A stretch of DNA of 64,000 nucleotides from Paenibacillus humicola (GCF_028826105.1 NZ_JAQGPL010000001.1:435501-499500); one strand, 5' to 3'. Shown: positions 1 to 8,631, counted from the stretch's first letter. Made by a program: numbers and translations. The notes: generated by a model from the sequence alone, not told the origin.

Positions 1-1
1 C

Positions 2-73
2 GTGCTTGTGTTCATGTGCGCGCTCGGCATCGGCATGTACCTGTGGTTCAAGACAAAGGGCTGGTTCGATTGA
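2..73 (+). CDS. C-terminal end of a CorA-like divalent cation transporter (partial)
   Basis: Only the last 23 codons lie in the window, ending with TGA at 71-73. The peptide is a hydrophobic stretch followed by YLWFKTKGWFD. That is the usual form of the CorA/Mg transporter C-terminus: the end of the last membrane helix, then a short basic-aromatic cytoplasmic tail. Other membrane proteins can end this way, so the family assignment is tentative. Confidence 0.4.
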   Translation: MLVFMCALGIGMYLWFKTKGWFD

Positions 74-171
74 TTATGTCGCAGTAGGGCTAGGCGCCGG
101 CGGCCGAATAGCTCTTCTTTTGACTGGACAGGTTAAGCTTAATCGGTCTGGAGAAAAAGGAGGGTTTGCGA

Positions 172-465
172 GTGGCAAGAAGAGGCAGAAGGCGTTTGCT
201 CGTGCCGGAGGCGCAGGCGCGGATGGACGCGTTTAAGGCCGACGTGATGCGGCGGGAAGGGTATTCGGCCGATCCGAACCGGCCGGACGAAGTCAAATAC
301 GAGGTGGCGCGGTCGCTTGGGGTTCCTTTGCAGCCGGGCGGCGGCAACGGGCAGCTGACGACCGAATCGGTCGGCCATGTCGGCGGCAAAATCGGCGGCT
401 CGATGGTGCGCGAGCTGGTGCGTATGGCGCAGCAGAAGCTTGCGGATGAACGCAAACGGCCATAG
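172..465 (+). CDS. Alpha/beta-type small acid-soluble spore protein
   Basis: This is a 97-residue protein of the family that coats and protects DNA in the dormant spore. The central part carries the family pattern: an EVARSLGVPL helix, a glycine-rich loop, then GHVGGKIGGSMVRELV, which matches the conserved second DNA-binding helix. A GTG start at 172 is preferred because AAGGAGGG at 157-164 lies 7 bases upstream; the in-frame TTG at 166 is too close. It is longer than the usual 60-75 residues because of an arginine-rich N-terminus and a longer tail. A second, more typical paralogue lies at 10691-10903. Confidence 0.88.
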   Translation: MARRGRRRLLVPEAQARMDAFKADVMRREGYSADPNRPDEVKYEVARSLGVPLQPGGGNGQLTTESVGHVGGKIGGSMVRELVRMAQQKLADERKRP

Positions 466-593
466 CTTGGCATCCCACCAACTGCGTTAACTGTTAATGG
501 CATAAATGTGAGGCGCGTTTCTCAACGAAGAAACGCTTTTTCTTTTTCGCACGGTGCTAAGCAGCCATTCATCCTATTTTCATATAGAAGCGG

Positions 594-599
594 TATAAT
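594..599 (+). promoter_or_regulatory. Probable sigma-A -10 box of the two-component operon
   Basis: A perfect TATAAT lies 31 bases upstream of the response regulator start. No good -35 hexamer sits 16-18 bases before it, so the promoter may need an activator, possibly the regulator itself. Confidence 0.45.
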
Positions 600-630
600 G
601 AAAGCATCACTTACGGAAGGATGCCTGGTT

Positions 631-1317
631 ATGCCGGCTAATATTCTCGTCGTGGAGGACGACCAATATATTCAGGAGCTGATCGCCGAGTTTTTGCGCT
701 CGCAGCAGTACGAGGTCGAGGTGGCGGGGGACGGGGCCGAGGCGCTGGAGACGTTCCGGCACAAAACGTACGATTTGGTCATCCTCGACCTGATGCTGCC
801 GGGAATCGACGGCTACGCGGTGTGCCGGACCATCCGCGAGAAGTCCGACACGCCGGTCATCGTGCTGACCGCGCTTGGAGAGGAGAAAGACCAGCTGCGG
901 GCGTTTGAGGAGCAGGCGGACGATTATGTGACGAAGCCGTTCTCGTTCCAGGTGCTGATGAAGCGCGTGGAGGCTGTGCTGCGGCGCACGAAAGGCGGCC
1001 GTTCGGGCGAAGTGCTGTTCGACGGCCGGCTGCGGCTCGACGCCGAGGCGTACAAGGTGTACGTCGACGGCCGGCTGGTCGAGACGACAACGAAGGAATT
1101 CGAAATTTTGCAGACGCTGATCCGGAGCGCCGGCCGCATCATGACGCGCGACATGCTGCTCGACAAGGTATGGGGCTACGATTATTACGGCGATTCGCGA
1201 ATTGTCGACGCCCATATCAAAAACATTCGCAAGAAGCTCGGTATTTCCGTTATCCGGACGGTGAAAGGGGTAGGCTACGCGCTGGAGACCGATCCGCTGG
1301 CAGGTGGAGAAGGATGA
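631..1317 (+). CDS. OmpR/PhoB-family response regulator
   Basis: This is a 228-residue two-domain transcription factor. The receiver domain (about residues 4-115) has the acidic pair EDD near the start, the phosphoacceptor Asp in VILDLMLPG, the conserved Thr in VIVLTA and the Lys in YVTKPF. The C-terminal winged helix (about 130-222) includes the typical VWGYDYYGDSR and HIKNIRKKL. The ATG at 631 is chosen because GGAAGG precedes it and it begins the receiver fold directly; upstream ATGs would add an unrelated extension. The stop overlaps the kinase start (ATGA at 1314-1317), so the pair is translationally coupled. Target genes cannot be read from the sequence. Confidence 0.92.
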   Translation: MPANILVVEDDQYIQELIAEFLRSQQYEVEVAGDGAEALETFRHKTYDLVILDLMLPGIDGYAVCRTIREKSDTPVIVLTALGEEKDQLRAFEEQADDYVTKPFSFQVLMKRVEAVLRRTKGGRSGEVLFDGRLRLDAEAYKVYVDGRLVETTTKEFEILQTLIRSAGRIMTRDMLLDKVWGYDYYGDSRIVDAHIKNIRKKLGISVIRTVKGVGYALETDPLAGGEG

Positions 1318-3050
1318 TCAGGCGCCGCGGCGTTACGTACAAAATCTTTATGGTGACGACGCTGCTGCTCGTCGTTTCCGCGCTGCTCATTTATTTGACG
1401 CTTTATTTCGTCCTGCCCGGCTATTATAAATCGATCAAGCAGTCCCGGCTGGACAGCGGCGTCAGCCGGCTTGTAAGCAGCATCGAAGACAAACCGTTCT
1501 CCGATGCGGTTGCTAAAATGCTGGAGTTCGGCCAGGCGAACAACGCCGTTCTGTTCTTAAGGGATGCGGACGGCGGCGTGTTCCCGGTCAACTTCGCCCG
1601 GTATGCGGGACGGATCGTCGGCGACGGCGGCTATCCCGGCTTCCGAAAATTTCTGAAGCAGCCCGGACAGATTCCCGTCGACCGCGACGGGCTGGGCCGG
1701 CGGATCTATACGGTCAGCCGGACGATTCATTTCAACGAGAGCACCGAGCCGTTTACGCTTTACGTCGATGCGCCGCTGCAGCCGATCGACGAGGCGAGGG
1801 AAGTGATCCTGCGCTTCCTGCCGTACATGCTGATCGCGATTTTGCTGATCGCAACCGCCGGCGCCGCGATTTATTCGCGGCTCATCGCCCGCCCGCTGCT
1901 CGGTTTGAACGTCGTCGCCCGAAGGCTGGCCAAGCTCGATTTCACGGACGCAGTGAAGCCGCTCCGTTCGAACGATGAAATCGGCGAGCTCTCGCAAAGC
2001 TTAAGCAAGCTGGCCGCCAACCTGCGCTCGACGATGGCGGAGCTGCAGGATGCCAACGCCCAGCTGAAGGACGATATCGAGCGGGAGCGCGAGCAGGAAG
2101 CGAAGCGCCGCGAATTCGTGGCGACCATTTCGCATGAGCTGAAGACGCCGATCACGGCGGTCAGCGGCCAGCTGGAGGCGATGATCGGCAATATCGGGGC
2201 GTTCCGCGACCGCGACACCTATTTGCGGAAATCCTATAAAATCATGAAGGACATGGAGAAGCTGGTCCATGAAATACTGGACCTGTCGAAGCTGGAAAGC
2301 CGCGATTTCCATCCGCTGATGCGGGAGGTCGATTTGGCGGAGCTGGTGCGCGAATCGATCGACAACGTCAGCTTTCTCGCCGAGACGAAGGGCATCCAGA
2401 TCGAATGCGACCTGCCTGGCGAAGCGCTGACGATTGCCGACGAGCGGCTGATGGCGAAGGCGATTGCCAATATCGTTGGCAACGCCGTGCAATATTCTGG
2501 CGAAGGCGACCGCGTGATCATTCGTCTGGTTGGCGAATCCGACGCGGCAGCTTCGCAGTTAACCGGGGCCGAAGCCGGGAATGCGGCGGAAGGCGGAAAC
2601 GCCGGCGCCGCCGCCCCGGACGGACCGCCGGAAAGCCGCCGGGCCGCTGGCGGGGAGACGGGCAACCAACCCCGGCCGGAGGCGCGGACCGGCTTCGGTT
2701 CCGGCGGCGCGGAAGCGGCGTCTCCGCGGACGGACGAGAAGGCGGACCTCGCCGAAAACGCGATATTCCCGCCCGGCTCCGCCGGTCCGGTACCGGCCCT
2801 GCAATCATCGGGGCAAGGGGGCAGATTCCGGCTCGAAGTACTGAACACGGGCGCTCACCTCGACGAGGCGAAGCTCCCGCGCCTGTTCGAGCCGTTCTTC
2901 CGGCTCGAGCAGTCCCGAAGCCGGGCAACGGGCGGCAGCGGGCTCGGCCTCTATATCGTCAGCAAAGTGCTGGACGCCCACTGCGCCGAATACGGCATCG
3001 AAAACACGCCGGACGGCGTCAAGTTCAGCGTCGTCCTGGCGGCGGCTTGA
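1314..3050 (+). CDS. HAMP-containing sensor histidine kinase with a large insert in the ATPase domain
   Basis: This is a 578-residue membrane kinase, the partner of the regulator just upstream (4-base overlap). Order: helix 1 (about 8-32), an extracellular sensor of about 125 residues, helix 2 (about 162-186), HAMP, HisKA with the phosphoacceptor His274 in ATISHELKTP, then HATPase. The N box (NIVGNAVQYS, about 386-395) and the G boxes (VLNTG; GGSGLGLYIV) are present. About 95 residues rich in Gly, Ala, Pro and charged residues lie between them (about 406-501), where ordinary kinases have only a short link. The reading frame is open throughout, so this is an insertion rather than a break. A terminator follows directly. 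Confidence 0.9.
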   Translation: MIRRRGVTYKIFMVTTLLLVVSALLIYLTLYFVLPGYYKSIKQSRLDSGVSRLVSSIEDKPFSDAVAKMLEFGQANNAVLFLRDADGGVFPVNFARYAGRIVGDGGYPGFRKFLKQPGQIPVDRDGLGRRIYTVSRTIHFNESTEPFTLYVDAPLQPIDEAREVILRFLPYMLIAILLIATAGAAIYSRLIARPLLGLNVVARRLAKLDFTDAVKPLRSNDEIGELSQSLSKLAANLRSTMAELQDANAQLKDDIEREREQEAKRREFVATISHELKTPITAVSGQLEAMIGNIGAFRDRDTYLRKSYKIMKDMEKLVHEILDLSKLESRDFHPLMREVDLAELVRESIDNVSFLAETKGIQIECDLPGEALTIADERLMAKAIANIVGNAVQYSGEGDRVIIRLVGESDAAASQLTGAEAGNAAEGGNAGAAAPDGPPESRRAAGGETGNQPRPEARTGFGSGGAEAASPRTDEKADLAENAIFPPGSAGPVPALQSSGQGGRFRLEVLNTGAHLDEAKLPRLFEPFFRLEQSRSRATGGSGLGLYIVSKVLDAHCAEYGIENTPDGVKFSVVLAAA

Positions 3051-3066
3051 CGATTTTGCATTCCAT

Positions 3067-3103
3067 TAAACAGGGGAGGCCACGCTGCCTTCCCTGTTTT
3101 TAT
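3067..3103 (+). terminator. Rho-independent terminator of the two-component operon
   Basis: The arms AAACAGGGGAGGC and GCCTTCCCTGTTT form a long hairpin followed by a run of T. It starts 17 bases after the kinase stop codon. Confidence 0.85.
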
Positions 3104-3482
3104 AATTTTATGCCCAGTCAGAGCACGCATCCTCCAACGGTGCAAGCCCAACCAAAGACTAGCCCTTCACTCCAGTACAATCTCCGTCCTCTATGCAATC
3201 CCCCATGCAAGCACGCACTCCTGAATATTCACTTCAAACGCCAACCCAAAGAACGCCCGTGATCCGCTTAACCTGAACAGCCAAGGATCGTTTATTTTGG
3301 TCAGGAGGGGTCCCAACCCGCAAATAGACATTCACCCTTTCGCGCGAATTCCAAATCAATTGACAAGCTAGTAAATTTATGGAAAATTAAAGGATATGCC
3401 TCCAAATTGGGAATAAAATTTTGGTATCGCGTACTGGAGTAGTGATAAGACCTGACTTGTATAGCAAAGGGGAGAACTTGCA
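3104..3482. other. Intergenic stretch without a recognisable gene
   Basis: About 380 bases between the kinase terminator and the lipoprotein gene. The first part is C-rich and the second part AT-rich. I see no convincing reading frame, tRNA or repeat. The last 100 bases presumably hold the lipoprotein promoter, but no clear -35/-10 pair stands out. Confidence 0.5.
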
Positions 3483-4331
3483 TTGAGGCGATTTTGGTCC
3501 GGATTCATTTTATTGATCATGATTGTCGTAATCGCCGGATGTTCAACGAATACTGCTGGGCCGGGTAATACCTCCCAAGAGAATGGAAGTCTTGCGGATC
3601 AAAATCAACAACCTTTTAACGATCCGTCCAACGGTAGTAAAACGAGCCCTCTTTCCTTGTCCCGATACTTCAAAAATCAATCTTCCGAGACAATTGAACA
3701 TAATCCGGATCAGCTGGTATGGAAAAATGGAGATATTCGCATAACAGGGGTCAAGATGAAACAAAAAGGACCCGAATCTCAAATTCTGAGTTCCCTTAAA
3801 ATCCAAAAAGCGGATAAATCCTTCAGCGTGCAGCTTGATCAGAAGTTTTCGGCTATCGACTCGATATCGCTATCTCCGAATAGGAATGTTGTTGCGATCA
3901 GTTTATCCAGCGGCGGGGGGTCAACGTTACTATTAATCAGCTTAAATAACGGAGAGAGTGTCGACTTGAATGACCAGCTTGAATCATCGGGAAAACAGGG
4001 GGTAGAGTCGGTTCAAACCTATAATTGGTCGCCCGATAGTGAAACGCTTGCTTTTGCATACGGCGATCCAAGCACAAGCAGCATTGGTTTATACAGCCTA
4101 AAAAATAAAAGCTTTACTTTCGCACCTGCGGACGCAGCCTATATTTCAACTGCTTATTTGCTGTGGAATATGAAAGGGGACGCTATTGATATCGTAAGTG
4201 AACGACCAGCCGACAGGTATAAACTTTACCGATTCGATTTTCAAAAGCAAACGATTCAAGAGCTCGGAGACCTTACGCGCGAAAAGCTTGCCAGCTTGAA
4301 GGACTTCGGACCGCATTATATTGGTAAATAG
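3483..4331 (+). CDS. Secreted lipoprotein with a beta-propeller-like body
   Basis: This is a 282-residue predicted lipoprotein. A basic start and hydrophobic stretch lead to the lipobox VIAGC, so the mature protein should be anchored by Cys20 to the outer face of the membrane. A polar, Asn/Ser/Gln-rich linker follows. The rest contains repeated blade-like strings (for example SLSPNRNVVAIS and YNWSPDSETLAFAYG) resembling the TolB/WD40-like propeller family. Translation starts at TTG 3483, 6-8 bases after AAAGGGGAG. Composition is clearly AT-richer than the two-component operon upstream. No enzyme motif is visible, and a sensory or scaffold role is only a guess. Confidence 0.65.
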   Translation: MRRFWSGFILLIMIVVIAGCSTNTAGPGNTSQENGSLADQNQQPFNDPSNGSKTSPLSLSRYFKNQSSETIEHNPDQLVWKNGDIRITGVKMKQKGPESQILSSLKIQKADKSFSVQLDQKFSAIDSISLSPNRNVVAISLSSGGGSTLLLISLNNGESVDLNDQLESSGKQGVESVQTYNWSPDSETLAFAYGDPSTSSIGLYSLKNKSFTFAPADAAYISTAYLLWNMKGDAIDIVSERPADRYKLYRFDFQKQTIQELGDLTREKLASLKDFGPHYIGK

Positions 4332-4376
4332 GTTTGTTCATCCTGGATATTTTGCCTCGAACGGCCGTTGACAAGG

Positions 4377-4407
4377 TGGACAAAAAGCGGCTGCGAAGCC
4401 GTATAAT
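4377..4407 (+). promoter_or_regulatory. Possible sigma-A promoter for the small membrane protein gene
   Basis: TGGACA at 4377-4382 and a perfect TATAAT at 4402-4407 are separated by 19 bases, slightly longer than ideal. A second TTGACA at 4368 is too far away (28 bases). The inverted CGGCTGCGAAGCCG lies inside the spacer and could be an operator. Confidence 0.35.
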
Positions 4408-4510
4408 GAACGAAAGTTCCTGGCGATAAAAAGGATTCCTTTTCCTGGCGAAGGTAACGTAAAATAGAGGTATCGAATGGGGACCAATCGTGAGGTGATG
4501 GTTTTACAAA

Positions 4511-4804
4511 ATGAGAATTGGTTTGGAGATACTGCGTGCCCTTTGTATTTTTTTGATCTTAGGTGCTTTAATGGGCTTCCTGCTAAACAGGGTTTATTCC
4601 GCCTTGGGGATAGACTTAAACGATAATGCGTACGATGGGCTGCAATGGATTGCAATATATGTGTTCATTTTTATATTATATCGAAACAAATTACAATTCT
4701 CGGGCTGGTATAAAGGGAAAAAGCTTAAAAAGCTTCCGAAATCCTTCACCCTTGTGATGGTTTCGGGTGCCATTATATTGCTGCTCCTTCCTTTCTTGGG
4801 GTGA
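4511..4804 (+). CDS. Small integral membrane protein of unknown function
   Basis: This is a 97-residue protein with three predicted membrane segments: about 8-27, 43-59 and 78-95. A basic cytoplasmic loop rich in Lys (KGKKLKKLPK) lies between the last two. A GAGGTGATG-type ribosome site lies upstream of ATG 4511. The stop overlaps the region just before the dioxygenase-fold gene at 4846, so the two may be co-transcribed. I do not recognise the family. Confidence 0.6.
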   Translation: MRIGLEILRALCIFLILGALMGFLLNRVYSALGIDLNDNAYDGLQWIAIYVFIFILYRNKLQFSGWYKGKKLKKLPKSFTLVMVSGAIILLLLPFLG

Positions 4805-4845
4805 ATCGACCAGCTAACATTTCCGACGATAAGGAGTTAGATCCG

Positions 4846-5193
4846 ATGATCAAAGGTTTCGGCGGTGTATTTTGGAGAACCAAGAATCTGGAAGTTACAA
4901 CAAAATGGTACAGTGAAGTGTTGAAGATTGAAATGGAAGGCTGGAATGGGACTGTAGTCAAACCCGAATTAGGAAATGAGACGGTCTTTTCTTTCTTTAC
5001 CGAGAATGACAGTTATTTTCCAACCGAACAACAAGTGATGTTAAATTTTCAAGTCCATGATCTGGACGAGATGATTAAGCATCTTGAACAGATTGGCGTA
5101 CCTCTTGCAAAGGAAAAAGAAAGCAGTGAATTTGGAAAGTTCGTTTGGATTGAAGATCCTGACGGCCGGCTTGTCGAGCTTTGGGAGAAATAA
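4846..5193 (+). CDS. VOC-superfamily (glyoxalase/bleomycin-resistance fold) protein
   Basis: This is a 115-residue single-module VOC protein. The first beta-alpha-beta unit is GGVFWRTKNLEVTTKWYSEVL and the second ends in WIEDPDGRLVELWEK, the usual C-terminal metal-ligand Glu motif. These proteins bind or modify small molecules: glyoxalases, dioxygenases, antibiotic-binding proteins. The substrate cannot be told here. The ATG at 4846 is preferred over the upstream GTG because AAGGAG at 4831-4836 is well spaced and the fold begins right there. Confidence 0.8.
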   Translation: MIKGFGGVFWRTKNLEVTTKWYSEVLKIEMEGWNGTVVKPELGNETVFSFFTENDSYFPTEQQVMLNFQVHDLDEMIKHLEQIGVPLAKEKESSEFGKFVWIEDPDGRLVELWEK

Positions 5194-5290
5194 CGAGTTT
5201 TGGTCATGTGCTGCGAGGACAAGATCCCATGACATCAAGGCTGCCGCTGGCCACGGGTTAATGAACATTTGACACTCGCGTCGTCGCTCT

Positions 5291-5558
5291 GAATCCGGAC
5301 TGCGATTAAATGGGGGAATCGTCGCTTACAGCCGCCTTTCCGGTAATGAACTGAGCAGTATACCCGTCCGCACAGACTATCAGGGGCGGGGGATTGGAAG
5401 AAAGTTCGTTATGTATTTGTGCAACGAGATTTATCGGCGCGGCGGCGCATCAGTTCAGTCGATCTTTGGTGTGGTGTCGGGATTACACCCGAAATCTGTA
5501 TGACAGCCTTGGCTTTAAAGAAAAATATGTGATGCAATATATGCGGAAAACACGTTGA
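5291..5558 (+). pseudogene. Broken GNAT acetyltransferase (5' missing, frameshifted)
   Basis: One frame reads IVAYSRLSGNELSS, then the acetyl-CoA loop VRTDYQGRGIGRKF, and stops. Another frame continues with NLYDSLGFKEKYVMQYMRK, the typical GNAT C-terminal strand, to TGA 5556-5558. Together these are the last two thirds of a GNAT N-acetyltransferase joined by a frameshift near 5465-5480. No start codon or N-terminal part is visible upstream. It lies between the VOC gene and the exporter operon. Confidence 0.65.
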
Positions 5559-5647
5559 TCGATAAGGCCGGCCTCAAAGCCGGCCTCAAACGCGGGTACC
5601 CGCCGGCCGGGATCCGGCCGCTGCAGGCCGGCATGCCGCCGGCCTCT

Positions 5648-6430
5648 TCACGATCCCGTGGAGCAGTAATGGCGCACGCCAAACCGCCAGACCAGAAGAC
5701 ACGGCAGCAGAAACAGCGCCCCTGCCAGCGGCAGCAGCATGTAAAGGAGCGGGTGATCGTGCACGCGGCCGAGCAGGTAGAGCAGCGGCAGGTAGTTGAC
5801 GCAGCCGAACGGAATGACGAACGTGAAGAAGATGGTCACCCATCTCTGGTAAATGTTCAGCGGGTACTGCGCCATCTCGCGGCCGCCGTCGGTGAAAATA
5901 TTGGCCACCTCCAAGCCCTGAATCGTCCAGAACGACAGGGTGGCGGCCAGCATATAGATGCCCGTGAAAATAAACGTGCCGCCGCCAATCATGAACGCGA
6001 GCGTGACGATGCGCCCGGCGTTCCAATCGATCGGCAGCCGCGACAGCGTCCAGACGAGCACCGTCAGGTTCTGCGCCAGCCGGCCGAAGCGGGTAAACTC
6101 AAAGTTCGACCCGAGCACCTGAAGGACGGTCGCGCGCGGGCGCACCAGCAGCCGGTCGAAGTCGCCCCCGGCGACCAGGACCGAGAACGAGTCAAAGCCT
6201 CGTGCGAAGCATTCGCTGATCGCGCTGGCCAAACCGATGACGGCAAAGACCAGTGCCGCCTCATAAAACGTCCAGCCGCGGATTTGCCCGAACCGGGCGA
6301 ACAACAGGTACATTCCGGCGAACAGGGTGAATGGCACGAGAAACTGCCCCGTCGTCATCAGCCAGAACGAAGCCCGATACTGCATCTGTGACCGGAACAA
6401 AATCGTGACATAGCGGAAATACAGACGCAT
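5648..6430 (-). CDS. ABC-2 type exporter permease (second permease of the operon)
   Basis: This 260-residue membrane protein has about six hydrophobic segments and resembles the COG3694/COG4587 permeases that pair with a DrrA-like ATPase. It contains the family string GGDFDRLLVRPRATVLQVLG in a cytoplasmic loop. The start is ATG at 6430 with GGGAGG 9 bases upstream; the open frame extends further but overlaps the other permease in another frame. It is the third gene of a minus-strand operon (ATPase, permease, permease) with only 5 bases between the two permeases. The substrate is unknown; drugs, lipids or peptides are all possible. Confidence 0.85.
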   Translation of the reverse strand: MRLYFRYVTILFRSQMQYRASFWLMTTGQFLVPFTLFAGMYLLFARFGQIRGWTFYEAALVFAVIGLASAISECFARGFDSFSVLVAGGDFDRLLVRPRATVLQVLGSNFEFTRFGRLAQNLTVLVWTLSRLPIDWNAGRIVTLAFMIGGGTFIFTGIYMLAATLSFWTIQGLEVANIFTDGGREMAQYPLNIYQRWVTIFFTFVIPFGCVNYLPLLYLLGRVHDHPLLYMLLPLAGALFLLPCLLVWRFGVRHYCSTGS

Positions 6431-6435
6431 GCGCG

Positions 6436-7239
6436 TTAACCTCCCTGAACGACAACCTGGCGAAGCGCCTTGCGGAGCAGCCATTTGCCGATTGTGACGA
6501 GCGCGAACAGCCAGCCGAGCTGCGCCGCCATTCCCCACAGCGCTTCGGCCGAACCAATCTGCCCCGAATAGACGCGAAAAGGAAAATCCGCCGTCCAGCG
6601 GAATGGCAGCGCATAGGTGACCTGCTGCAGCCATTGCGGCATGAGCGGCACGGGGATGACCATCCCGGCGAGAAATTCCCCGGCTACCGCGAACAGCAGC
6701 GTGGAGCCGGTCGGGGACATTGTCCAGAAGACCGAAATGTAGATCAGCATCGAGATGGCGACCAGAACCAGCAGGCCGAGCACCAGCGCACCGACAAACA
6801 GCAGGAGCGCCGCGGCGTCCGGAGGAGGAATAAGCCGGAACGGGCGCGGAAGCACGGCCGCGATGACCAGAATCGGCAGACACCGCAGCAGCGCGCTTGA
6901 GAGTCTCATCGCCAGCAGCTTGGCATACCAGAATTCGTAGATGCCGCAGGGCCGGCACAGCTCGTAAGCGATGTTTCCTTTCGTAATCAGCTGGAAAATG
7001 TCGCTGTCGCGGTACCACAGCATGATGAATACCAGAAACGCCTGCTGCAGCCAGATGTAGGCCGTGACCTCGCTCAGGGACATCGGCGCGGGCGTCGACG
7101 CATGGCTGTAGAACGCCGCCATAATCATGATAAACAGGAAGCCGAAAAACATCTGCGTGCTCACGCCGGCCAGCGCCGCCGCGCGGTACTGCAGTCCCGT
7201 CGCCATGCGCAGCCGCCATACCGAATAGTACGTTCTCAT
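6436..7239 (-). CDS. ABC-2 type exporter permease (first permease of the operon)
   Basis: This 267-residue integral membrane protein has about six helices, and its first hydrophobic segment follows the typical YRAAALAGVSTQMFFGFLF. It has the same fold class as its downstream neighbour, and the two probably form a heterodimeric channel. Its ATG overlaps the last codons of the ATPase gene (7236-7239), showing translational coupling. Length and layout match the uncharacterised ABC-2 systems found widely in Firmicutes and actinomycetes. Confidence 0.85.
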   Translation of the reverse strand: MRTYYSVWRLRMATGLQYRAAALAGVSTQMFFGFLFIMIMAAFYSHASTPAPMSLSEVTAYIWLQQAFLVFIMLWYRDSDIFQLITKGNIAYELCRPCGIYEFWYAKLLAMRLSSALLRCLPILVIAAVLPRPFRLIPPPDAAALLLFVGALVLGLLVLVAISMLIYISVFWTMSPTGSTLLFAVAGEFLAGMVIPVPLMPQWLQQVTYALPFRWTADFPFRVYSGQIGSAEALWGMAAQLGWLFALVTIGKWLLRKALRQVVVQGG

Positions 7240-8210
7240 AGCTCGTGCTCCTTGTACAGCTGCACGATCAGATCGTCGACCGGCGCTTTGTCGATTGCGA
7301 TATCGATCAGCTCGACCTGCCCCGACAGCCGGGCGATCACCTCCGAGATGCGGTCGCGTCCGTTCACAGCCAGCACCGTCCGTTCAGGAGACCACGATAA
7401 CAGCTCCGTGCCGGGTACGCTCAGCGGCTGCCGGCTCGGCTCGTGCTCGACGGTAATCGTGCGGCGGTTTCCGTACTGTCCCCGCAGCGCGTTCAGGCTT
7501 CCGTCATAGAGCAGCTTTCCTTTGCCGATCATGAGGATGCGGCTGGCCACCGCTTCGATATCGCTCATGTCGTGCGTCGTGAGAATGACGGTGACGCCCT
7601 TTTCCTCGTTGATTTTGCGGATGAACTTTCGGACGGCGATTTTGCTCACGGCGTCGAGTCCGATCGTCGGCTCGTCAAGAAACAGAATCCGCGGCCCGTG
7701 CAGCAGAGAGGCGGCGATTTCACAGCGCATTCGCTGGCCGAGGCTCAGCTGGCGGACCGGCGTGTGCAGCAAGCTGTGCAGGTCCAGCGTATCCGCGAGC
7801 ATCGCGAGGTTGCTTTTGTACACGGCGGCGGGGATGCGATAGATGTCCCGCAGCAGCTCGAACGAATCGATCACCGGCACATCCCACCACAGCTGGCTCC
7901 GCTGGCCGAATACGACCCCGATGTGCTGCACGTAAGCGGCGCGCTCCTTCCACGGGGTGTAGCCCATAATCGAGCACGCCCCGCAGTCCGGCACAAGAAT
8001 GCCGCTCATCACCTTGATGCTGGTTGATTTACCCGCCCCGTTCGGGCCGATATACCCGACGATCTCGCCTTCCCCGATCGTGAAGGAAATTTCCCGGAGC
8101 GCCTCGACGATTCGGTATTCGCGGACAAAAAGCGCCTTCAGCGCCTGACGCACCCCGGCCGACCGCTGCGCGATTTTAAAGGATTTGCCGATGCCTTCCA
8201 TGCGGATCAA
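7236..8210 (-). CDS. ABC-2 exporter ATP-binding protein (COG4586-like)
   Basis: This is a 324-residue ATPase that drives the two permeases downstream. The Walker A motif is GPNGAGKST, the signature is LSLGQRMRCE (the usual SGGQ reads SLGQ), and Walker B is ILFLDEPTIGLD with the switch His in LTTHD. About 90 residues after the ATPase core form the extra C-terminal domain typical of exporters of this type. The TTG start at 8210 is chosen because AGGAGGG lies 9 bases upstream; the in-frame ATG at 8201 is too distant from that site. It is the first gene of a three-gene operon. Confidence 0.9.
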   Translation of the reverse strand: MIRMEGIGKSFKIAQRSAGVRQALKALFVREYRIVEALREISFTIGEGEIVGYIGPNGAGKSTSIKVMSGILVPDCGACSIMGYTPWKERAAYVQHIGVVFGQRSQLWWDVPVIDSFELLRDIYRIPAAVYKSNLAMLADTLDLHSLLHTPVRQLSLGQRMRCEIAASLLHGPRILFLDEPTIGLDAVSKIAVRKFIRKINEEKGVTVILTTHDMSDIEAVASRILMIGKGKLLYDGSLNALRGQYGNRRTITVEHEPSRQPLSVPGTELLSWSPERTVLAVNGRDRISEVIARLSGQVELIDIAIDKAPVDDLIVQLYKEHEL

Positions 8211-8306
8211 GTTTATTCGCCCTCCTTTTTTTCGAATGGCCGAACAGCCGGATAAACCGGCCTTTCCTTTAGATTAAAAAATATAGCCAAAATCCGAAAA
8301 AAAGTA

Positions 8307-8335
8307 TAGACTTATAAAAATCGCGGAGTTATAAT
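8307..8335 (+). promoter_or_regulatory. Sigma-A-like promoter divergent from the exporter operon
   Basis: TAGACT at 8307-8312 and a perfect TATAAT at 8330-8335 are separated by 17 bases. It points away from the exporter operon into a region with no gene for about 300 bases, ending at a terminator about 60 bases further on. Confidence 0.45.
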
Positions 8336-8341
8336 ACTATT

Positions 8342-8430
8342 ATAGAAGGCGAATACAGCCTGATTCTGTTAAAATCCATCAAAAATGACAATACGACTAG
8401 AGCCGTGAGAGGTTCTCGAGTCGTTTTTTA
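8342..8430 (+). ncRNA. Possible short terminated transcript (small RNA or attenuated leader)
   Basis: The interval runs from the predicted start of the promoter at 8307-8335 to the hairpin at 8393-8430. It would give an RNA of about 90 bases. It contains a seven-codon frame (ATG 8385 to TGA 8408) that ends inside the hairpin, an arrangement seen in attenuators. No known RNA family was recognised. Confidence 0.3.
8393..8430 (+). terminator. Rho-independent terminator
   Basis: ACGACT and AGTCGT close an imperfect hairpin, with AGAGCC pairing to GGTTCT inside it, followed by six T. It stands about 60 bases after the divergent promoter, and no gene lies between. Confidence 0.6.
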
Positions 8431-8631
8431 CTTTTTATGGAACTTTTTGGCGGTGCGGCCGTTGGCCGTGACCAGCCGGCAAGAACTTCCGGCGGTTTTT
8501 TGCGGGGGATCAGGTATCCATAAGGCCGGCGCTCTTCAGGGACGTCCTTTTCATGCTGGGCGCGGGGAGCGGCGGTCCTTTTCTATTTTTCAATGCTAAG
8601 ACGAAGACGAAGTTAGAAAGAAGCGACATTC

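Noticed and set aside
2234..2848. Minus-strand frames opposite the kinase insert region
   Set aside because: They are GC-rich shadows; the kinase frame is continuous and carries all motifs.
5555..6391. Plus-strand open frame of 278 codons opposite the ABC-2 permease
   Set aside because: The product is rich in Gln, Arg and His without any family pattern, and lies antisense to a well supported operon.
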